Assembly (NCBI GenBank): GCA_964615375.1
Contig: CAZTOW010000055.1
Span: forward strand, 1-62,844
Reading direction: 5' to 3'
DNA length: 62,844 bases
From: CAZKWG01 sp964615375
Lineage (GTDB): Bacteria > Myxococcota_A > UBA796 > CAZKWG01
Positions 52,197 to 61,393 of the stretch are shown here, piece after piece. The notes under the pieces are model-generated. The model worked only from the letters and a program-made list of their open reading frames with translations, was not told where the DNA came from and made no database searches. The translations under genes and the position numbers were made by a program. Each line of letters starts with the position of its first letter. Positions within the stretch are counted from its first letter, which is position 1.

Positions 52197-53648
52197 TCAG
52201 GTCGGGGGGCCAGCAGAGTCGGGGTTGATGGCGCCGGATGGCAGGGTCCAGGGCTGGCGGAACACAGGCGCACCCGGGCCGCGGAGCATGTGGTCAGCGG
52301 TCCAGGGCTGGGAGCCGTCGGCGTAGGCGCGCCAGCGGTCGAAATCGGCGGGCAGGCTCAGGAGGGCGGCGTCGGCGCGCTCGAGGACGTCCTTGCCCTC
52401 GACCACGGTTCGACCGATGACGCCGCTGACCTCGCGGATCCGGGCGCGGATCATCCGGGCGCGCTCGGAAGTGGCCGCGGGCAGCTCGGCCTTGAGGCGG
52501 GCGCGCTCCTCGACCAGGAAGGGGAAGGCGGCCTCCAGGTTGGCGGCGAGCTCGCGCTCGGCGGCGGCGAGGCGGGCGAACTGTTGGGGCAGGGCCTCGC
52601 GCAGCCGGGCGAGATCCTCGCCTGAGCTGAAGACGCAGCCGGCGCAGGAGCAGCGGCTCCAGCCGAGCTCGTAGGCGGCGTGGGGCTGGATGCCGTAGTC
52701 TTTGCCCGGGAAGGCCAGCCGCAGCTCGTCCCAGACTTCCGCGTCGGAGTGGTCGTAGACCAGCCGAAGCTGGTGGATCTGCCGGCGCGCGCTGCTGCCC
52801 TCGGTGTCCTGGCCACGGTGGTAGCGGGCGCGGGGGGCGCTCTCCGAGGCGCGCTCGCCGGAGAGGACGAGGATCTTTCGGGAGCCCTCGGCGACGGCGC
52901 GCGCGAGCAGGGTGCGGGCGACGTCGATCTTGAGGAAGCCCGAGCACCAGCGGATCCGAAGGTCGGCGGTGAGCGCCGGAAAGCGCCGCCGGCCGAGGTT
53001 GTTGGGCGGGGGTGGCTGACCGATGAGGACAGGTCCCTCGGGGGTCTCCAGGACCTTGCCCGCGCGCTTGCCCCAGGGTCTGCGCATCAACTCCCGATGG
53101 AACCCACCCTCCCGCCAGGCGACGCGCAGGGGCAGGTCGAAGAGCTCCGCGACGCCCTGGACGTAGGCCCGGGTGACCGGCCAGTCCATGAAGGGCTCGG
53201 CCGCGCCATCTACGTCCTGATGCCAGAGCTCGACCCGGGACCAGAGGTCGGGACGGTGCCCGAGGAGCCGGTGTAACGCTGTGATACAGGCGACCGAGTC
53301 CTTGCCGCCCGAGACCTGAATGGCGAGGAGGTCGTAGGCGTCAAAGTGCTGTGGCGGGGTGAAGCCGGGTTCGAGATCGTCCGCGTCGCGGGACCACCGG
53401 ACCCCGTTCGCGCGCGCCTTCTCGGCGTCGAACCTTGTCACTATCCCACCCGCCGGCCCGCTCAGCTCTCCTGCGCGCCAGGGCATCGCCACCGGTTCAC
53501 CCGGCGCCTTCATCGCCGCGCGGAGCTGCACCACCAGCCGCCCCCGGTTCCGCGCCAGGAAGCCGTCGAGGTCGCGCGCGCCCAGGCCCGGGGGCAGGCT
53601 CGCGCGCACCCGATCGGCGACGGCGCTGACGAGGGCGTCGGCGTTCAT
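52197..53648 (-). CDS. PP-loop ATPase/PAPS-reductase-like protein with shared N-terminal module, 483 aa
   Basis: Residues 1-46 hold the shared PPGL...DLDGFLARNR module. The PP-loop SGGKDSV lies near 112-118, followed by a PAPS-reductase-like core with WCSGFLK near 233 and CSCAGCVFS near 331, possible metal/Fe-S or zinc Cys. Such proteins adenylate or sulfurate substrates and include DndC-type enzymes and many phage proteins. No dnd or other phosphorothioation partners are present, so the reaction is unknown. Its start overlaps the preceding stop (ATGA). Confidence 0.85.
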   Translation of the reverse strand: MNADALVSAVADRVRASLPPGLGARDLDGFLARNRGRLVVQLRAAMKAPGEPVAMPWRAGELSGPAGGIVTRFDAEKARANGVRWSRDADDLEPGFTPPQHFDAYDLLAIQVSGGKDSVACITALHRLLGHRPDLWSRVELWHQDVDGAAEPFMDWPVTRAYVQGVAELFDLPLRVAWREGGFHRELMRRPWGKRAGKVLETPEGPVLIGQPPPPNNLGRRRFPALTADLRIRWCSGFLKIDVARTLLARAVAEGSRKILVLSGERASESAPRARYHRGQDTEGSSARRQIHQLRLVYDHSDAEVWDELRLAFPGKDYGIQPHAAYELGWSRCSCAGCVFSSGEDLARLREALPQQFARLAAAERELAANLEAAFPFLVEERARLKAELPAATSERARMIRARIREVSGVIGRTVVEGKDVLERADAALLSLPADFDRWRAYADGSQPWTADHMLRGPGAPVFRQPWTLPSGAINPDSAGPPT

Positions 53649-55099
53649 CCGAACACCCGGATCCCGCGCTGGCGCACGGCCTCCAGCACGGCCAGCGGCG
53701 GCAGCTTGCCCTTGAGCCAGCGCCCGCCGCCCCAGGCGAAGCGCACGTCCTTGACGTACAGGCTGTGCCACGCCTCGGCGTCGCTCGGATCACCGCAGTC
53801 CACGCGGATCGTCCCGTGGCCCTTGAGCTCGAAGACGACGGGCTCGCAGGCGCGGGCGGCCTCGACCCGGCGCTCCTCGCCGACGCGGCTGACCCGGAAG
53901 CCCTCGCCGCGCAGGGCCTCGCCGAGCATCAGCGCGAGGCGCTCGGCGTGGGCGGCGCCGACCAGCAGGTCCGTGTTGCGGCCCTGGGTGAAGGGCGTAA
54001 AGTCCGCGACATAGCGAATCTCGGCCTCGCCATCGGCCCATTTCGCGGTGGGCAGGTGGGCCTGGACGATGGCGCGCTCTGCCTCGGTGAACGGCCGCTT
54101 TCGCGTGCGCAGGGTGTACCACTCACCGCGTCGCGTCACCGTGAGGTCCAGGCCAGCCTCGCCGAGCCAGCCGCGCAGGATGGCGGGAAGCACGTCGCGC
54201 ACCGCCTGACGGACCTTCAGCGAGAAGCCGGTCGCGTACCAGGGATCGACATAGGGCAGGCCCAGGCTGTCCTGAAGCAGGGCGTTGAGGCTGACCGGCT
54301 GTGCCGCCGGGTCGATCGGCGGGCGCGGGGCGGGCCGCTCGACGCGCAGGCGCCACAGCATGGCCTCGCGGCGCTCCTCTCCCCGGCGGAGCTGCGCGCG
54401 CGCCCCGTCGATGGCCTCCAAGGTCCAGCCGGGCTCGTAGTCGCCCAGCACCTCGTCGAGGGCGGCCACACGGTCGCCCACGCGGTAGTCGCGCCGCCAG
54501 TCGGGCCGGAGGCGCGCGAGGAGCTCGCGGTCCCGCCGCTCCCCCTCCGAGGTCGCGCCGATGAGCTCGTAGCGCAGCCCGTACAGCTCGGTGTCCACGA
54601 TGCTGGCCCGGTCCGGGTGCGTCGGGTTCGACGCGACCCAGGCCATGAGCGCGGTCAGGGCCTCGACGATGGCGGCCTGGCGCTGTGGCGTCCTCCACCA
54701 GGCGCTCAGCACGCCCGCAAACCGCGCCGCGTCGCGCAGCGCATAGAAGAGGTCGGGGGCGGACATCGGACGCTCGGGCTGGATGGGCGGGTCCGTGTTC
54801 ACCGAGAACCAGGGCAGGGCCGGCGGGATGCGCGCCGGGTCGGGGCCGCGCAGCTCGGCGTACACGTGCGGCGTCGCCGCGTTGGTGTTCAGGCCGTTGT
54901 CGAGGCGCATGGGCGTGGCCCCTGGATCGAGCGCGCTCCCGCGCCAGCGGACGCTGTGGCCAGGGGTGGCGGTGATGACGCCGTGCTCACCGTGCTCGGT
55001 GACGGCGCGCACGCCGGGGCGCTGAGCCTCATAGGGCAGCGGCGCGCCCGCGAGCCCGCCCCAGTCGGTCTCGGTCGAAGGCGTGGGGGAGAGGGGCAT
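53645..55099 (-). CDS. Paralogue of the 869-aa protein's C-terminal half, 484 aa
   Basis: The protein has EHGEHGVITA near residue 37 and VGDRVAALDEVLGDYEPGWTLE near 205, both matching the 869-aa protein (EHGLVTEAH, VGDRVVLHVLG..DPGWTLA). The C-terminus (VVFELKGHGTIRVDCG, then GGGRWL and LEAVRQRGIRVFG) is also shared. It lacks the N-terminal module and the hemerythrin domain. The start overlaps the preceding stop by 1 bp. Function unknown, perhaps DNA binding or a structural paralogue. Confidence 0.75.
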   Translation of the reverse strand: MPLSPTPSTETDWGGLAGAPLPYEAQRPGVRAVTEHGEHGVITATPGHSVRWRGSALDPGATPMRLDNGLNTNAATPHVYAELRGPDPARIPPALPWFSVNTDPPIQPERPMSAPDLFYALRDAARFAGVLSAWWRTPQRQAAIVEALTALMAWVASNPTHPDRASIVDTELYGLRYELIGATSEGERRDRELLARLRPDWRRDYRVGDRVAALDEVLGDYEPGWTLEAIDGARAQLRRGEERREAMLWRLRVERPAPRPPIDPAAQPVSLNALLQDSLGLPYVDPWYATGFSLKVRQAVRDVLPAILRGWLGEAGLDLTVTRRGEWYTLRTRKRPFTEAERAIVQAHLPTAKWADGEAEIRYVADFTPFTQGRNTDLLVGAAHAERLALMLGEALRGEGFRVSRVGEERRVEAARACEPVVFELKGHGTIRVDCGDPSDAEAWHSLYVKDVRFAWGGGRWLKGKLPPLAVLEAVRQRGIRVFG

Positions 55100-56055
55100 C
55101 AGGACCCTCCATTCGAGGGGGTGATCCGCTCGACCGCGCGCAGGGCCTGGGCCGCGCCGCGGAGGAGGCGGGCGGAGGCGACGCGGTGGAGCAGCTCGGG
55201 CAGATGGTGGGTGTGGAGCCAGGGGGTGTCGCTGGGCTCGCCCTGCAGGGCGGCGAGGAAGGCGGCGACCAGGGCCTCCTCGCGGGTCCTGCGCTCGGCG
55301 TGGAGCGCAGTGTGGAGCGCGCGGAGGGCTTCGATGAGCGCCCGGGTGCCGGCGCGGTCGGCGTCTTCGGCGTCGGGATCGAGGGGGCTGACCCTGCTGT
55401 CGAGCTGCTCCAGGGCGGCCTCAACCCCGGGCGCGATCGGGCGGAGGGGTTCGGTCTTGCGGTGGAGCCAGCTCGTGAGGGCGGAGAGATCGCCGGTCCA
55501 CACCCACCACCAGGGGCCGCCCGTCGCCGGCAGCCAGGAGAAGATCTCCGGGTCCGGCACGCCGAGCAGTCGCAGCCGGAACGCGGTGACGGGGCCGACG
55601 ATCTCGGCCCGCGGCAGGGTTCCCGCCCAGACCAGGGGCGCGAGCGCGACCAGCAGCTCGGCGTGCGCGACCCTGGGCAGGCGGGCCTTGGAGGCCGGGA
55701 GCCCGGCGAGCTCGACCAGACGGCGGAGGATCGGCAACACGCGCCGCAGCTCGGCGCCGCCGCGCTGGGCGATGGCCAGCTCCTGCCGCAGCCGGTCGAT
55801 CAGCCGGTCGAGGTTGACCTCGCGCAGCTCGCCGGCCTGGGTCGGGTGCCACATCCCGCTGAGCGCGAGGTTGGCCCGGACCTGTTGCTGGGCGGCCCGA
55901 TCGTCCGCCAAGGTCGGGTCGAGCGCGTAGGCCCAGGCGTAGCAGGCGTGCGCGAGCCGCCGCTGATCCTCGGCCACCAACGCCTCCGCCAGCTCGGCGA
56001 GCCGGTTGAGGAGGGCGATCTGCTGTGGCGTGTAGACCCCTGCGCGCTCCAACAT
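55099..56055 (-). CDS. Trp-rich helical protein, paralogue of 56568-57575, 318 aa
   Basis: A largely helical protein with a central PWWWVWTGDLSALTSWL segment followed by LRPIAPGVEAALEQLD near residues 180-225. The same W.WVW.GD...L plus VEGAL pattern occurs in the protein encoded at 56568-57575, so the two are diverged duplicates. No enzymatic motif. ATG at 56055. Possibly a structural or adaptor subunit of the operon's complex. Confidence 0.7.
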   Translation of the reverse strand: MLERAGVYTPQQIALLNRLAELAEALVAEDQRRLAHACYAWAYALDPTLADDRAAQQQVRANLALSGMWHPTQAGELREVNLDRLIDRLRQELAIAQRGGAELRRVLPILRRLVELAGLPASKARLPRVAHAELLVALAPLVWAGTLPRAEIVGPVTAFRLRLLGVPDPEIFSWLPATGGPWWWVWTGDLSALTSWLHRKTEPLRPIAPGVEAALEQLDSRVSPLDPDAEDADRAGTRALIEALRALHTALHAERRTREEALVAAFLAALQGEPSDTPWLHTHHLPELLHRVASARLLRGAAQALRAVERITPSNGGS

Positions 56056-56065
56056 CGGACACCTC

Positions 56066-56545
56066 TCAGCGGCGCAGCCGCTTGTGGGCCACCACGCTCA
56101 CGCACAGACGCGCGGGCCCGGTGGCGTGGGCGTGGACGAGGAGCTCGAGCCCGGCGGGGCCCCTCCAACCCTTGAGGACCCGGGCGAGCGGCCCGGCCTC
56201 GAAGTGCCCGACAGGCACGCCCTCGCCCTCGGCGAAGACCGGACGGTCGGCCACGAACACGCACTGGACGCGCACGACCTCGCCGCGGGTCGTGCCGGCG
56301 AAACAGATCTCCTGCAGGTCGAGGTCGCGTGGGAAGCGGATCTTCACGCTCAGGTCTCCCTCTTCGTCTCGACGCGCCTCGCCGTAGAGCAGGGTCGGCA
56401 CGCGCTCGAACTCGGCCTCTTCGAGGGCCTCGACGAGGTCGATGGGGGTCACCTCGGGGGCGGAGACGGCGGGCAGGAGGAGCAGGATCGGACGGTCAGG
56501 GTTCGCGGCGGCGAAGGCGGACAGGTCGAAGGTCTCGGTGTTCAT
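56066..56545 (-). CDS. Hypothetical protein, 159 aa
   Basis: A small alpha/beta protein: NPDRPILLLLPAVS near residue 15, a central acidic segment, LQEICFAGTTRGEVVRVQCVFVAD near 85-105 and a basic end. No family. The ATG at 56545 follows CCCCC without a clear ribosome site, and the upstream gene ends 22 bp before. The longer upstream frame overlaps another gene and is rejected. It is in the middle of the seven-gene operon. Confidence 0.65.
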   Translation of the reverse strand: MNTETFDLSAFAAANPDRPILLLLPAVSAPEVTPIDLVEALEEAEFERVPTLLYGEARRDEEGDLSVKIRFPRDLDLQEICFAGTTRGEVVRVQCVFVADRPVFAEGEGVPVGHFEAGPLARVLKGWRGPAGLELLVHAHATGPARLCVSVVAHKRLRR

Positions 56546-56567
56546 GGGGGGCTCCCGGGGGTGGGTG

Positions 56568-57575
56568 TCAAGGAAGGGCGGCGAAGGCGGCGAGGGCCTC
56601 GGCGACGCGGGGGTGCGACGCGACGGGCGCGAGCTGCTGGCGGAGACGCCAGAGATCCGAGCGCCGCACCCAGTCGAGGCCGTCGGGACCTTGCAGGCCG
56701 CGCGGGAGGCGAACCCGGAGGAGGGTCCCGTCGAGCTGGCCGTCCAACGCGGCGAGGAAGACGACGAGCTCGCTGTAGCGGTGGCGGCGGCCCTCGGCGT
56801 GGAGGATCTCGGCGAGGGCCTGGAGGGCGGCGCGGCGGGACTCGCGGCGGGGCGCTCCGGTGGCGTCGGCGGGCAGTCCGGCGGTAACAAGCAACGCACA
56901 GAGCGCGCCTTCGATCCCGGCGACTGGCTCAGGAGCCAACACCTCGTGGAAGCGCGCGAGGTCCGCCCGCACAAGATCCGCGAGCCCCGTGGGATCGCCC
57001 TTCCACACCCACAGCCAGTCCGCGGCCTGCTCGACCACCCCGCCGAGCCAGCCCCGGGCCCCCCGGTGCCCCAGCAGCAGCCCCCGCCGCAGCGCGGTCG
57101 CCGCGTCGGCCGAGGGCAGCCCCGCCTCGACCAGGCGCAGCTCCAGATCTTCGACGGCCAGCAGGAGCGGCGCATTCGACGGCGCGCGCCGAATCCGCGC
57201 GAGTCCCGGGACATCCGCCGCATACGGGACCAGGGCCTGGAGCGCGTCACGCACCGGCGCCAGCGCCGCCGCCCCGACCCGCAGCGGAGCGACGGAGAGC
57301 TCGGCGGGGAGCTCGTCGAGGAAGAAGGACGGCCCGAGGCGCGCCCAGCGCTCGACCTCGCGCGGCGGGATGACCCGGGCGCGGGCAAATCGGTCGCGGA
57401 GGGTGGGCAGGAAGCCAGGATGGGCGCCGAAGCGGTCCGCGCGCCAGGTAGCCTCGGCCCAGGCGGCGAGGCGCGGGAGCGGGACCGCCTCGAGGGCCCG
57501 CCAGAGGGCGTGGAGACGCAGGGCGCGCTGGGTGCGGGCGGGGTCGGTCGGGGGGAGCAGTTCTGGGGTGCTCAT
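56568..57575 (-). CDS. Trp-rich helical protein, paralogue of 55099-56055, 335 aa
   Basis: Helical, Leu/Ala/Arg-rich with an early AWAEATWRADRFGAHPGFLPTLRDRF. The central DWLWVWKGDPTGLADL followed by LAPEPVAGIEGALCALL matches the pattern of the 318-aa protein downstream. No catalytic motif. Its start overlaps the stop of the PP-loop gene (ATGA). Probably a structural component or adaptor made in equal ratio with it. Confidence 0.7.
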   Translation of the reverse strand: MSTPELLPPTDPARTQRALRLHALWRALEAVPLPRLAAWAEATWRADRFGAHPGFLPTLRDRFARARVIPPREVERWARLGPSFFLDELPAELSVAPLRVGAAALAPVRDALQALVPYAADVPGLARIRRAPSNAPLLLAVEDLELRLVEAGLPSADAATALRRGLLLGHRGARGWLGGVVEQAADWLWVWKGDPTGLADLVRADLARFHEVLAPEPVAGIEGALCALLVTAGLPADATGAPRRESRRAALQALAEILHAEGRRHRYSELVVFLAALDGQLDGTLLRVRLPRGLQGPDGLDWVRRSDLWRLRQQLAPVASHPRVAEALAAFAALP

Positions 57576-58750
57576 GCGGCGAGCTCCAGGTTGGAGGGGC
57601 GTTCACAGGCGCGGGCGTAGTCTTTGGACAGGACGCGCTCGACCGTGGCGGCGGGGTTGCGGGCGCGCCACGTCGAGACGGCCACCTCGATGGGCGTCTT
57701 CCCCACGAGGAACATCCGCGGGTTCTCGGCGAGGGCGGCGGCCTCGTAGGCGACGACGGCGGCCCAGCCTTCGGGGTCCGTCTCGCGCAGGGCCCAGAAC
57801 CAGCCGAGCGGCTGAAAGGGGCAGAGGAAGCAGCCGGACTTGCGAGCGTCGGCGAAGCCGTGACGGGCGAGGATGGGCGCCTCGTCGGCCTTGGTGACGC
57901 CGAGCTCGAGGAGCGGGTAGGCCTCGGTGGCGTACCAGGGCCCGCGCCCGCCGAGCCGCGGGTGGGCGAAGAGGGCGCGCTCGGCCTCGTCGGCGGCGAT
58001 CCCGAGGAGGTTCAGGTGAGGCCAGCGCCGACCCGCCCGGACCTCGACCCCCCAGGCTCGGGCGTCGAGACCGAAGCGTTCGAGTGACAGGTCGGACACG
58101 ACCTTGCGGATCGGCTCGACCTTGTGGTTCTCGGTGCAGTCCTTCTTCGCCCGGCTCGCGATCGTGGCCCGAGAGGCGTAGTCCTCCAGGATCGGAGCGC
58201 GGAGGTGATACCAGCCGCTGACGGCCTTCTCCTCGAGGGTGGCGGGCTCGGACGCGCGCCAGGGGCGCTCGGCCAGGGCAGCGCGGCGCTCGGGGGTGCC
58301 GGGTGGGGGAAGTTCGGCGAGGTAGCGCTCCCAGGCTTCCGGGCGGGGCTTCTGGAGGTGCAGGAAGCGGAGCTCGTGCCGCATGCAGAAGCCCCGGACC
58401 CGCGGGAGCAGCGCCATCGTGTGCGCCCACTCCGCGCCCGGGTCGGAGAAGACCACCGCGTCGATGTCTTCGGGAGTGAGCGTCTCGCCTTCCGCGACCA
58501 GGCGTCCCTCCACCAGCAGCCCGAGCATGGCCAGCGAGTCACGGCCCATCCCGAGGTTCAGCGTGATGATCCGGTCGCGATCGACGCTCGGCGGCAGCAG
58601 GACCGAGCTCAACGCCGCCCCGGCCAGCGCGACCAGCCGCGCCCGGTGGCGCTCCAGGAAGCCCTCCAGATCCTGGACGGCGAGCCCAGGCGGCGGCTGG
58701 ACCTGAAGCCGCTGCTCCACGGTGCGGATGAGCGCGGCGGGGCTCAACAT
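57572..58750 (-). CDS. PP-loop/PAPS-reductase-like protein with shared N-terminal module, 392 aa; first gene of the operon
   Basis: Residues 1-47 carry the PPPGL...DLEGFLERHR module. The PP-loop is a degenerate LNLGMGRDS near 65-72 (GMGRDS for SGGKDS). CTENHKVEP near 203 and KSGCFLCPFQPLGWFWALRE near 305-325 are motifs typical of phage PAPS-reductase-like proteins, with two Cys that may bind metal. Adenylation of an unknown substrate is suggested. It is distinct from the 483-aa protein, so the operon has two such ATPases. The start at 58750 is where homology with the other module copies begins. Confidence 0.82.
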   Translation of the reverse strand: MLSPAALIRTVEQRLQVQPPPGLAVQDLEGFLERHRARLVALAGAALSSVLLPPSVDRDRIITLNLGMGRDSLAMLGLLVEGRLVAEGETLTPEDIDAVVFSDPGAEWAHTMALLPRVRGFCMRHELRFLHLQKPRPEAWERYLAELPPPGTPERRAALAERPWRASEPATLEEKAVSGWYHLRAPILEDYASRATIASRAKKDCTENHKVEPIRKVVSDLSLERFGLDARAWGVEVRAGRRWPHLNLLGIAADEAERALFAHPRLGGRGPWYATEAYPLLELGVTKADEAPILARHGFADARKSGCFLCPFQPLGWFWALRETDPEGWAAVVAYEAAALAENPRMFLVGKTPIEVAVSTWRARNPAATVERVLSKDYARACERPSNLELAA

Positions 58751-58995
58751 GCGTCCATCCCCATCAATCCAGGTCGCGACCAGCTTCCGAATAGCAATTC
58801 CCCTTCCTCGCCCGCTCTGGAAGTGGGTCCTATGGCACGCATCACTGTGTGGGGTGACACATTTGACCATACAGAAGGATGCAAACGCTCTGGATATGTC
58901 GAGCAGCTACGTCCATGTCTCTGAAGAAAGTCACGCAAGACCATTTGGCACGCTTCTTGCTGAAAAAGGTCGTCCAGGCGAACAGGGAGGACAAC
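58751..58995. promoter_or_regulatory. Divergent promoter region
   Basis: The 245-bp gap between the seven-gene minus-strand operon and the plus-strand glycine-rich protein is lower in G+C than its surroundings and must hold both promoters. No consensus was assigned. Confidence 0.5.
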
Positions 58996-59952
58996 ATGAG
59001 GTACCAGACACCAGTCTTCGCTACACTGATCGCGTTGAACATGTGGGCCCGAGAGGGTGTCGCAGCGGAAGCGCTTGTGCTCAAGCCTGTGTCTGGAGCA
59101 AACTGCGTGCTGGAGTTGGCTGCGGGCAGTACCTACACCTACTCCAGCGTCCTCATCGATGAAGACTGCACACTCAAAGTTACGCACGTTGATATTGGCT
59201 ATATTGTGCTTCGGTCCGAAGGAGACTTTACGCTGAAGGGTCGCATTGTAGTGGGAGGCTGGGACCTGGCTGAAGCGACCTCTGCCAGCATCTCTGTCAG
59301 CCCTTGGAACGGGATTCAGTCTGAGACGATCATGGTTCCCATCCCCACTCCTGTTGGCGGTGCAGGAGGCGGTAGTTCTGGAGTTGCCGGTGGCGCTTCC
59401 GCCTATGGCAACGGGGGTGGAGGTGCAACCGGCTCGGGAGAGGGGGGCCGCCATGGCCCAACGCCGGGTATGGGTGCCACCAAGAACGCGCCGGGAGGTG
59501 GCGGCCCATGGGGGGCTGCGTCTGATGGTCGCGGCGGTGGCGGTGGCGGTGGAGGCCGTCGAGGCCAGAATGGCGGTCGCATTGTCATTGATGTCGGCGG
59601 TGATATCTATGGCGCTGGTCTGGTAGACGCCTCTGGCGAAGATGGACTCCCAGGTGGCGACGGTGGCTACTCGATGGGAAGCAGGCCCGGAGGCCACATC
59701 AACTGTGGAGGAGGTGGGGGCGGGGGTGGAGGTGGCGGAGCGGGTGGAAGTGGAGGACTCATTATCGTTCGACACCGTTCCACCACCCCAATTGAATGGA
59801 GGTTTGATTACGCAGGAGGCGATGGCGGGCCGGGAGGGGCAGCTGGGCCCACGACGGTTTTCCCCGGCGAAAAAGAACCTTGCCCCCAGGTATCCACGCC
59901 GGGAGAAGCCGGTAAGCCTGGAGTGGATGGAAAGCTCCAAGTCTTTCAGTAG
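58996..59952 (+). CDS. Glycine-rich exported protein, 318 aa
   Basis: ATG at 58996 is preceded by GGGAGG at a good distance. The first ~23 residues (QTPVFATLIALNMWAREGVAAEA) are a signal peptide. Residues ~30-110 are beta strands, and from ~120 a long Gly-rich region (GGGGGGGGRRGQNGG, GGGGGGGGGGGAGGSGG) alternates with short beta strands (GRIVIDVGGDIYGAGLVD). This resembles myxobacterial Gly-rich surface or extracellular matrix proteins. It is lower in G+C than the neighbours. Divergent from the seven-gene operon. Confidence 0.8.
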   Translation: MRYQTPVFATLIALNMWAREGVAAEALVLKPVSGANCVLELAAGSTYTYSSVLIDEDCTLKVTHVDIGYIVLRSEGDFTLKGRIVVGGWDLAEATSASISVSPWNGIQSETIMVPIPTPVGGAGGGSSGVAGGASAYGNGGGGATGSGEGGRHGPTPGMGATKNAPGGGGPWGAASDGRGGGGGGGGRRGQNGGRIVIDVGGDIYGAGLVDASGEDGLPGGDGGYSMGSRPGGHINCGGGGGGGGGGGAGGSGGLIIVRHRSTTPIEWRFDYAGGDGGPGGAAGPTTVFPGEKEPCPQVSTPGEAGKPGVDGKLQVFQ

Positions 59953-60122
59953 GTCATGCTCAGAGCGACGCCACAGATCACATGGAAATGATCGATCTGA
60001 TCGATGCCGGTTGGGTGTGCGCCGACACCCGATCCTGGCAAAGATAACGATCTGAATTCCGCAGTTCCGCCCTCCCAGCAGGGTCGGCAGCCCGACGCGC
60101 ACCACGACCGGCGCCCGCGCCC
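59953..60122. other. Intergenic gap, nothing seen
   Basis: 170 bp between the convergent glycine-rich gene and the four-gene minus-strand operon. No clear terminator was noticed. Confidence 0.4.
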
Positions 60123-60461
60123 TCACAGCACCTCCACCTTGGCATCCAGCGGGACATTCAGGACCAGCCAACCCAGCGGCCGGGCGTCCGAGAACCAGAA
60201 CTCCGCCTCCCACCCTTTGGGCAGCTCGCCCTGGCCGGTCACCCGGGCGCCGGAGAGCGCGGTGTCGCCGGGCCAGTGGACCTCGACCTCGTAGGCGTCG
60301 TCTCCGCTCACGATGCGGTAGCGGACGGAGACCTCGGCGCCGCCGCTCTCGGTCTCGACCGCGGCGCTGCCCGCGTCGGCGCGGGCGAGGCAGACGCAGC
60401 CGTCCCCCTCCGTCTCTCCACAGAACGTAAGCACGCTGGTCTCGGCGGGGTCGCGGTCCAT
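60123..60461 (-). CDS. Hypothetical protein, 112 aa; last gene of the tail-fibre-like operon
   Basis: A beta-rich, acidic protein: SVLTFCGETEGDGCVCLA near residues 9-26 (three Cys), VSVRYRIVSGDDAYEVEVHWPG, and WFSDARPLGWLVLNVPL. No signal peptide. Its start overlaps the stop of the 310-aa gene (ATGA), so it is co-translated and may be a small tail or chaperone component. Family unknown. Confidence 0.65.
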   Translation of the reverse strand: MDRDPAETSVLTFCGETEGDGCVCLARADAGSAAVETESGGAEVSVRYRIVSGDDAYEVEVHWPGDTALSGARVTGQGELPKGWEAEFWFSDARPLGWLVLNVPLDAKVEVL

Positions 60462-61393
60462 CACAGCGCTCCGTAGAAGATGAACTGTTCCAACACGAGG
60501 CCGACATTGCCCACGCTGCTGCTCCCCAGCCCCGCGAGCGTCATGCGCAGCGTGCTGCCGGACACGATCATCCAACCCAGGCTCGGCGCGAGCGGCCCCA
60601 TGGAGGTGTACTGCCCGGTGGCGTCGATGCTCCAGGCGCTGCCGTTGTAGGTGAGCTCGATCTGGGCGGAGCGGGCCATGAAGCTCGCCGTGGGGCTGCT
60701 CTGCTGGGCGCGGACGCGGACGAGGGCGAAGTAGCGGCCGGTCGCGGTGGCCCAGGTGGGCAGCGGGAGATCGTGGCTGGTGGTGGCGCCGCTCCAGGCG
60801 GACGGGGTGATGGGCTGCTGGAGGCCTCGGCTGCCGACGAAGAGGTTGCCGTCGTTGTCGAGACGGGCGGACGAGCCCTTGGCGGTGCCCCCGCCGGCCC
60901 CGTCGGCGCGCAGCAGGGCGTTGTCGGTGCCGCCGAGGTTACCTTGGAGGGCCGTGGCCCAGGTGCGGTCCCCGCGCAGAAAGGTGCCGCTGTTGGCGCT
61001 CCCGCTGCCCTGCTCAGAGGTCGGGACGAGCCCGCTCGCGTCGAGCGTGGCGAGGGTGCTGGCTGCGCCGCCCCAGCCGCTGTCCAGCTTGCCCGCGCTG
61101 TCCGCCCGCACCAGCTTGTTGGCGCCGGGACTGGCGCTCGCGCTCGCGGGGTCCTGCAGCACGAGGCCGTCCCCGTCGAGCTGGGCGTAGCCGCCGGGCT
61201 GACCGGCCTCGTCGCGGGCCTGGTAGCGGGGGTGGGGGTCGGTGGCCGAGAGGTGGGCGGTGATCGCCGCCTCGGCGGTGCCGGCGGGATCGGCGTCGAC
61301 CTCCACCGCCGAGAGCGTCACGTCGCCGGTGTAGCCGTTGACGCTGGTGACGGCGCCCTCGCCCGCGCTGTTGTCCCAGGGGGTGCCGGTCAT
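60461..61393 (-). CDS. Phage tail-fibre/receptor-binding-like protein, 310 aa
   Basis: The N-terminus VTSVNGYTGDVTLSAVEVDAD is the collagen-like/tail-fibre 'NG.TG.VTL' signature. It is followed by DPHPRYQARDEAG (DPHPQY tail-spike motif), Asp/Ser/Gly repeats (KLDSGWGGAASTLATLDASGL, FLRGDRTWATALQGNL) and a C-terminal beta-rich head domain (AQIELTYNGSAWSID). This fits a phage or prophage tail fibre, or a receptor-binding protein of a phage-tail-like particle. It overlaps the preceding gene by 4 bp. Confidence 0.75.
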   Translation of the reverse strand: MTGTPWDNSAGEGAVTSVNGYTGDVTLSAVEVDADPAGTAEAAITAHLSATDPHPRYQARDEAGQPGGYAQLDGDGLVLQDPASASASPGANKLVRADSAGKLDSGWGGAASTLATLDASGLVPTSEQGSGSANSGTFLRGDRTWATALQGNLGGTDNALLRADGAGGGTAKGSSARLDNDGNLFVGSRGLQQPITPSAWSGATTSHDLPLPTWATATGRYFALVRVRAQQSSPTASFMARSAQIELTYNGSAWSIDATGQYTSMGPLAPSLGWMIVSGSTLRMTLAGLGSSSVGNVGLVLEQFIFYGAL

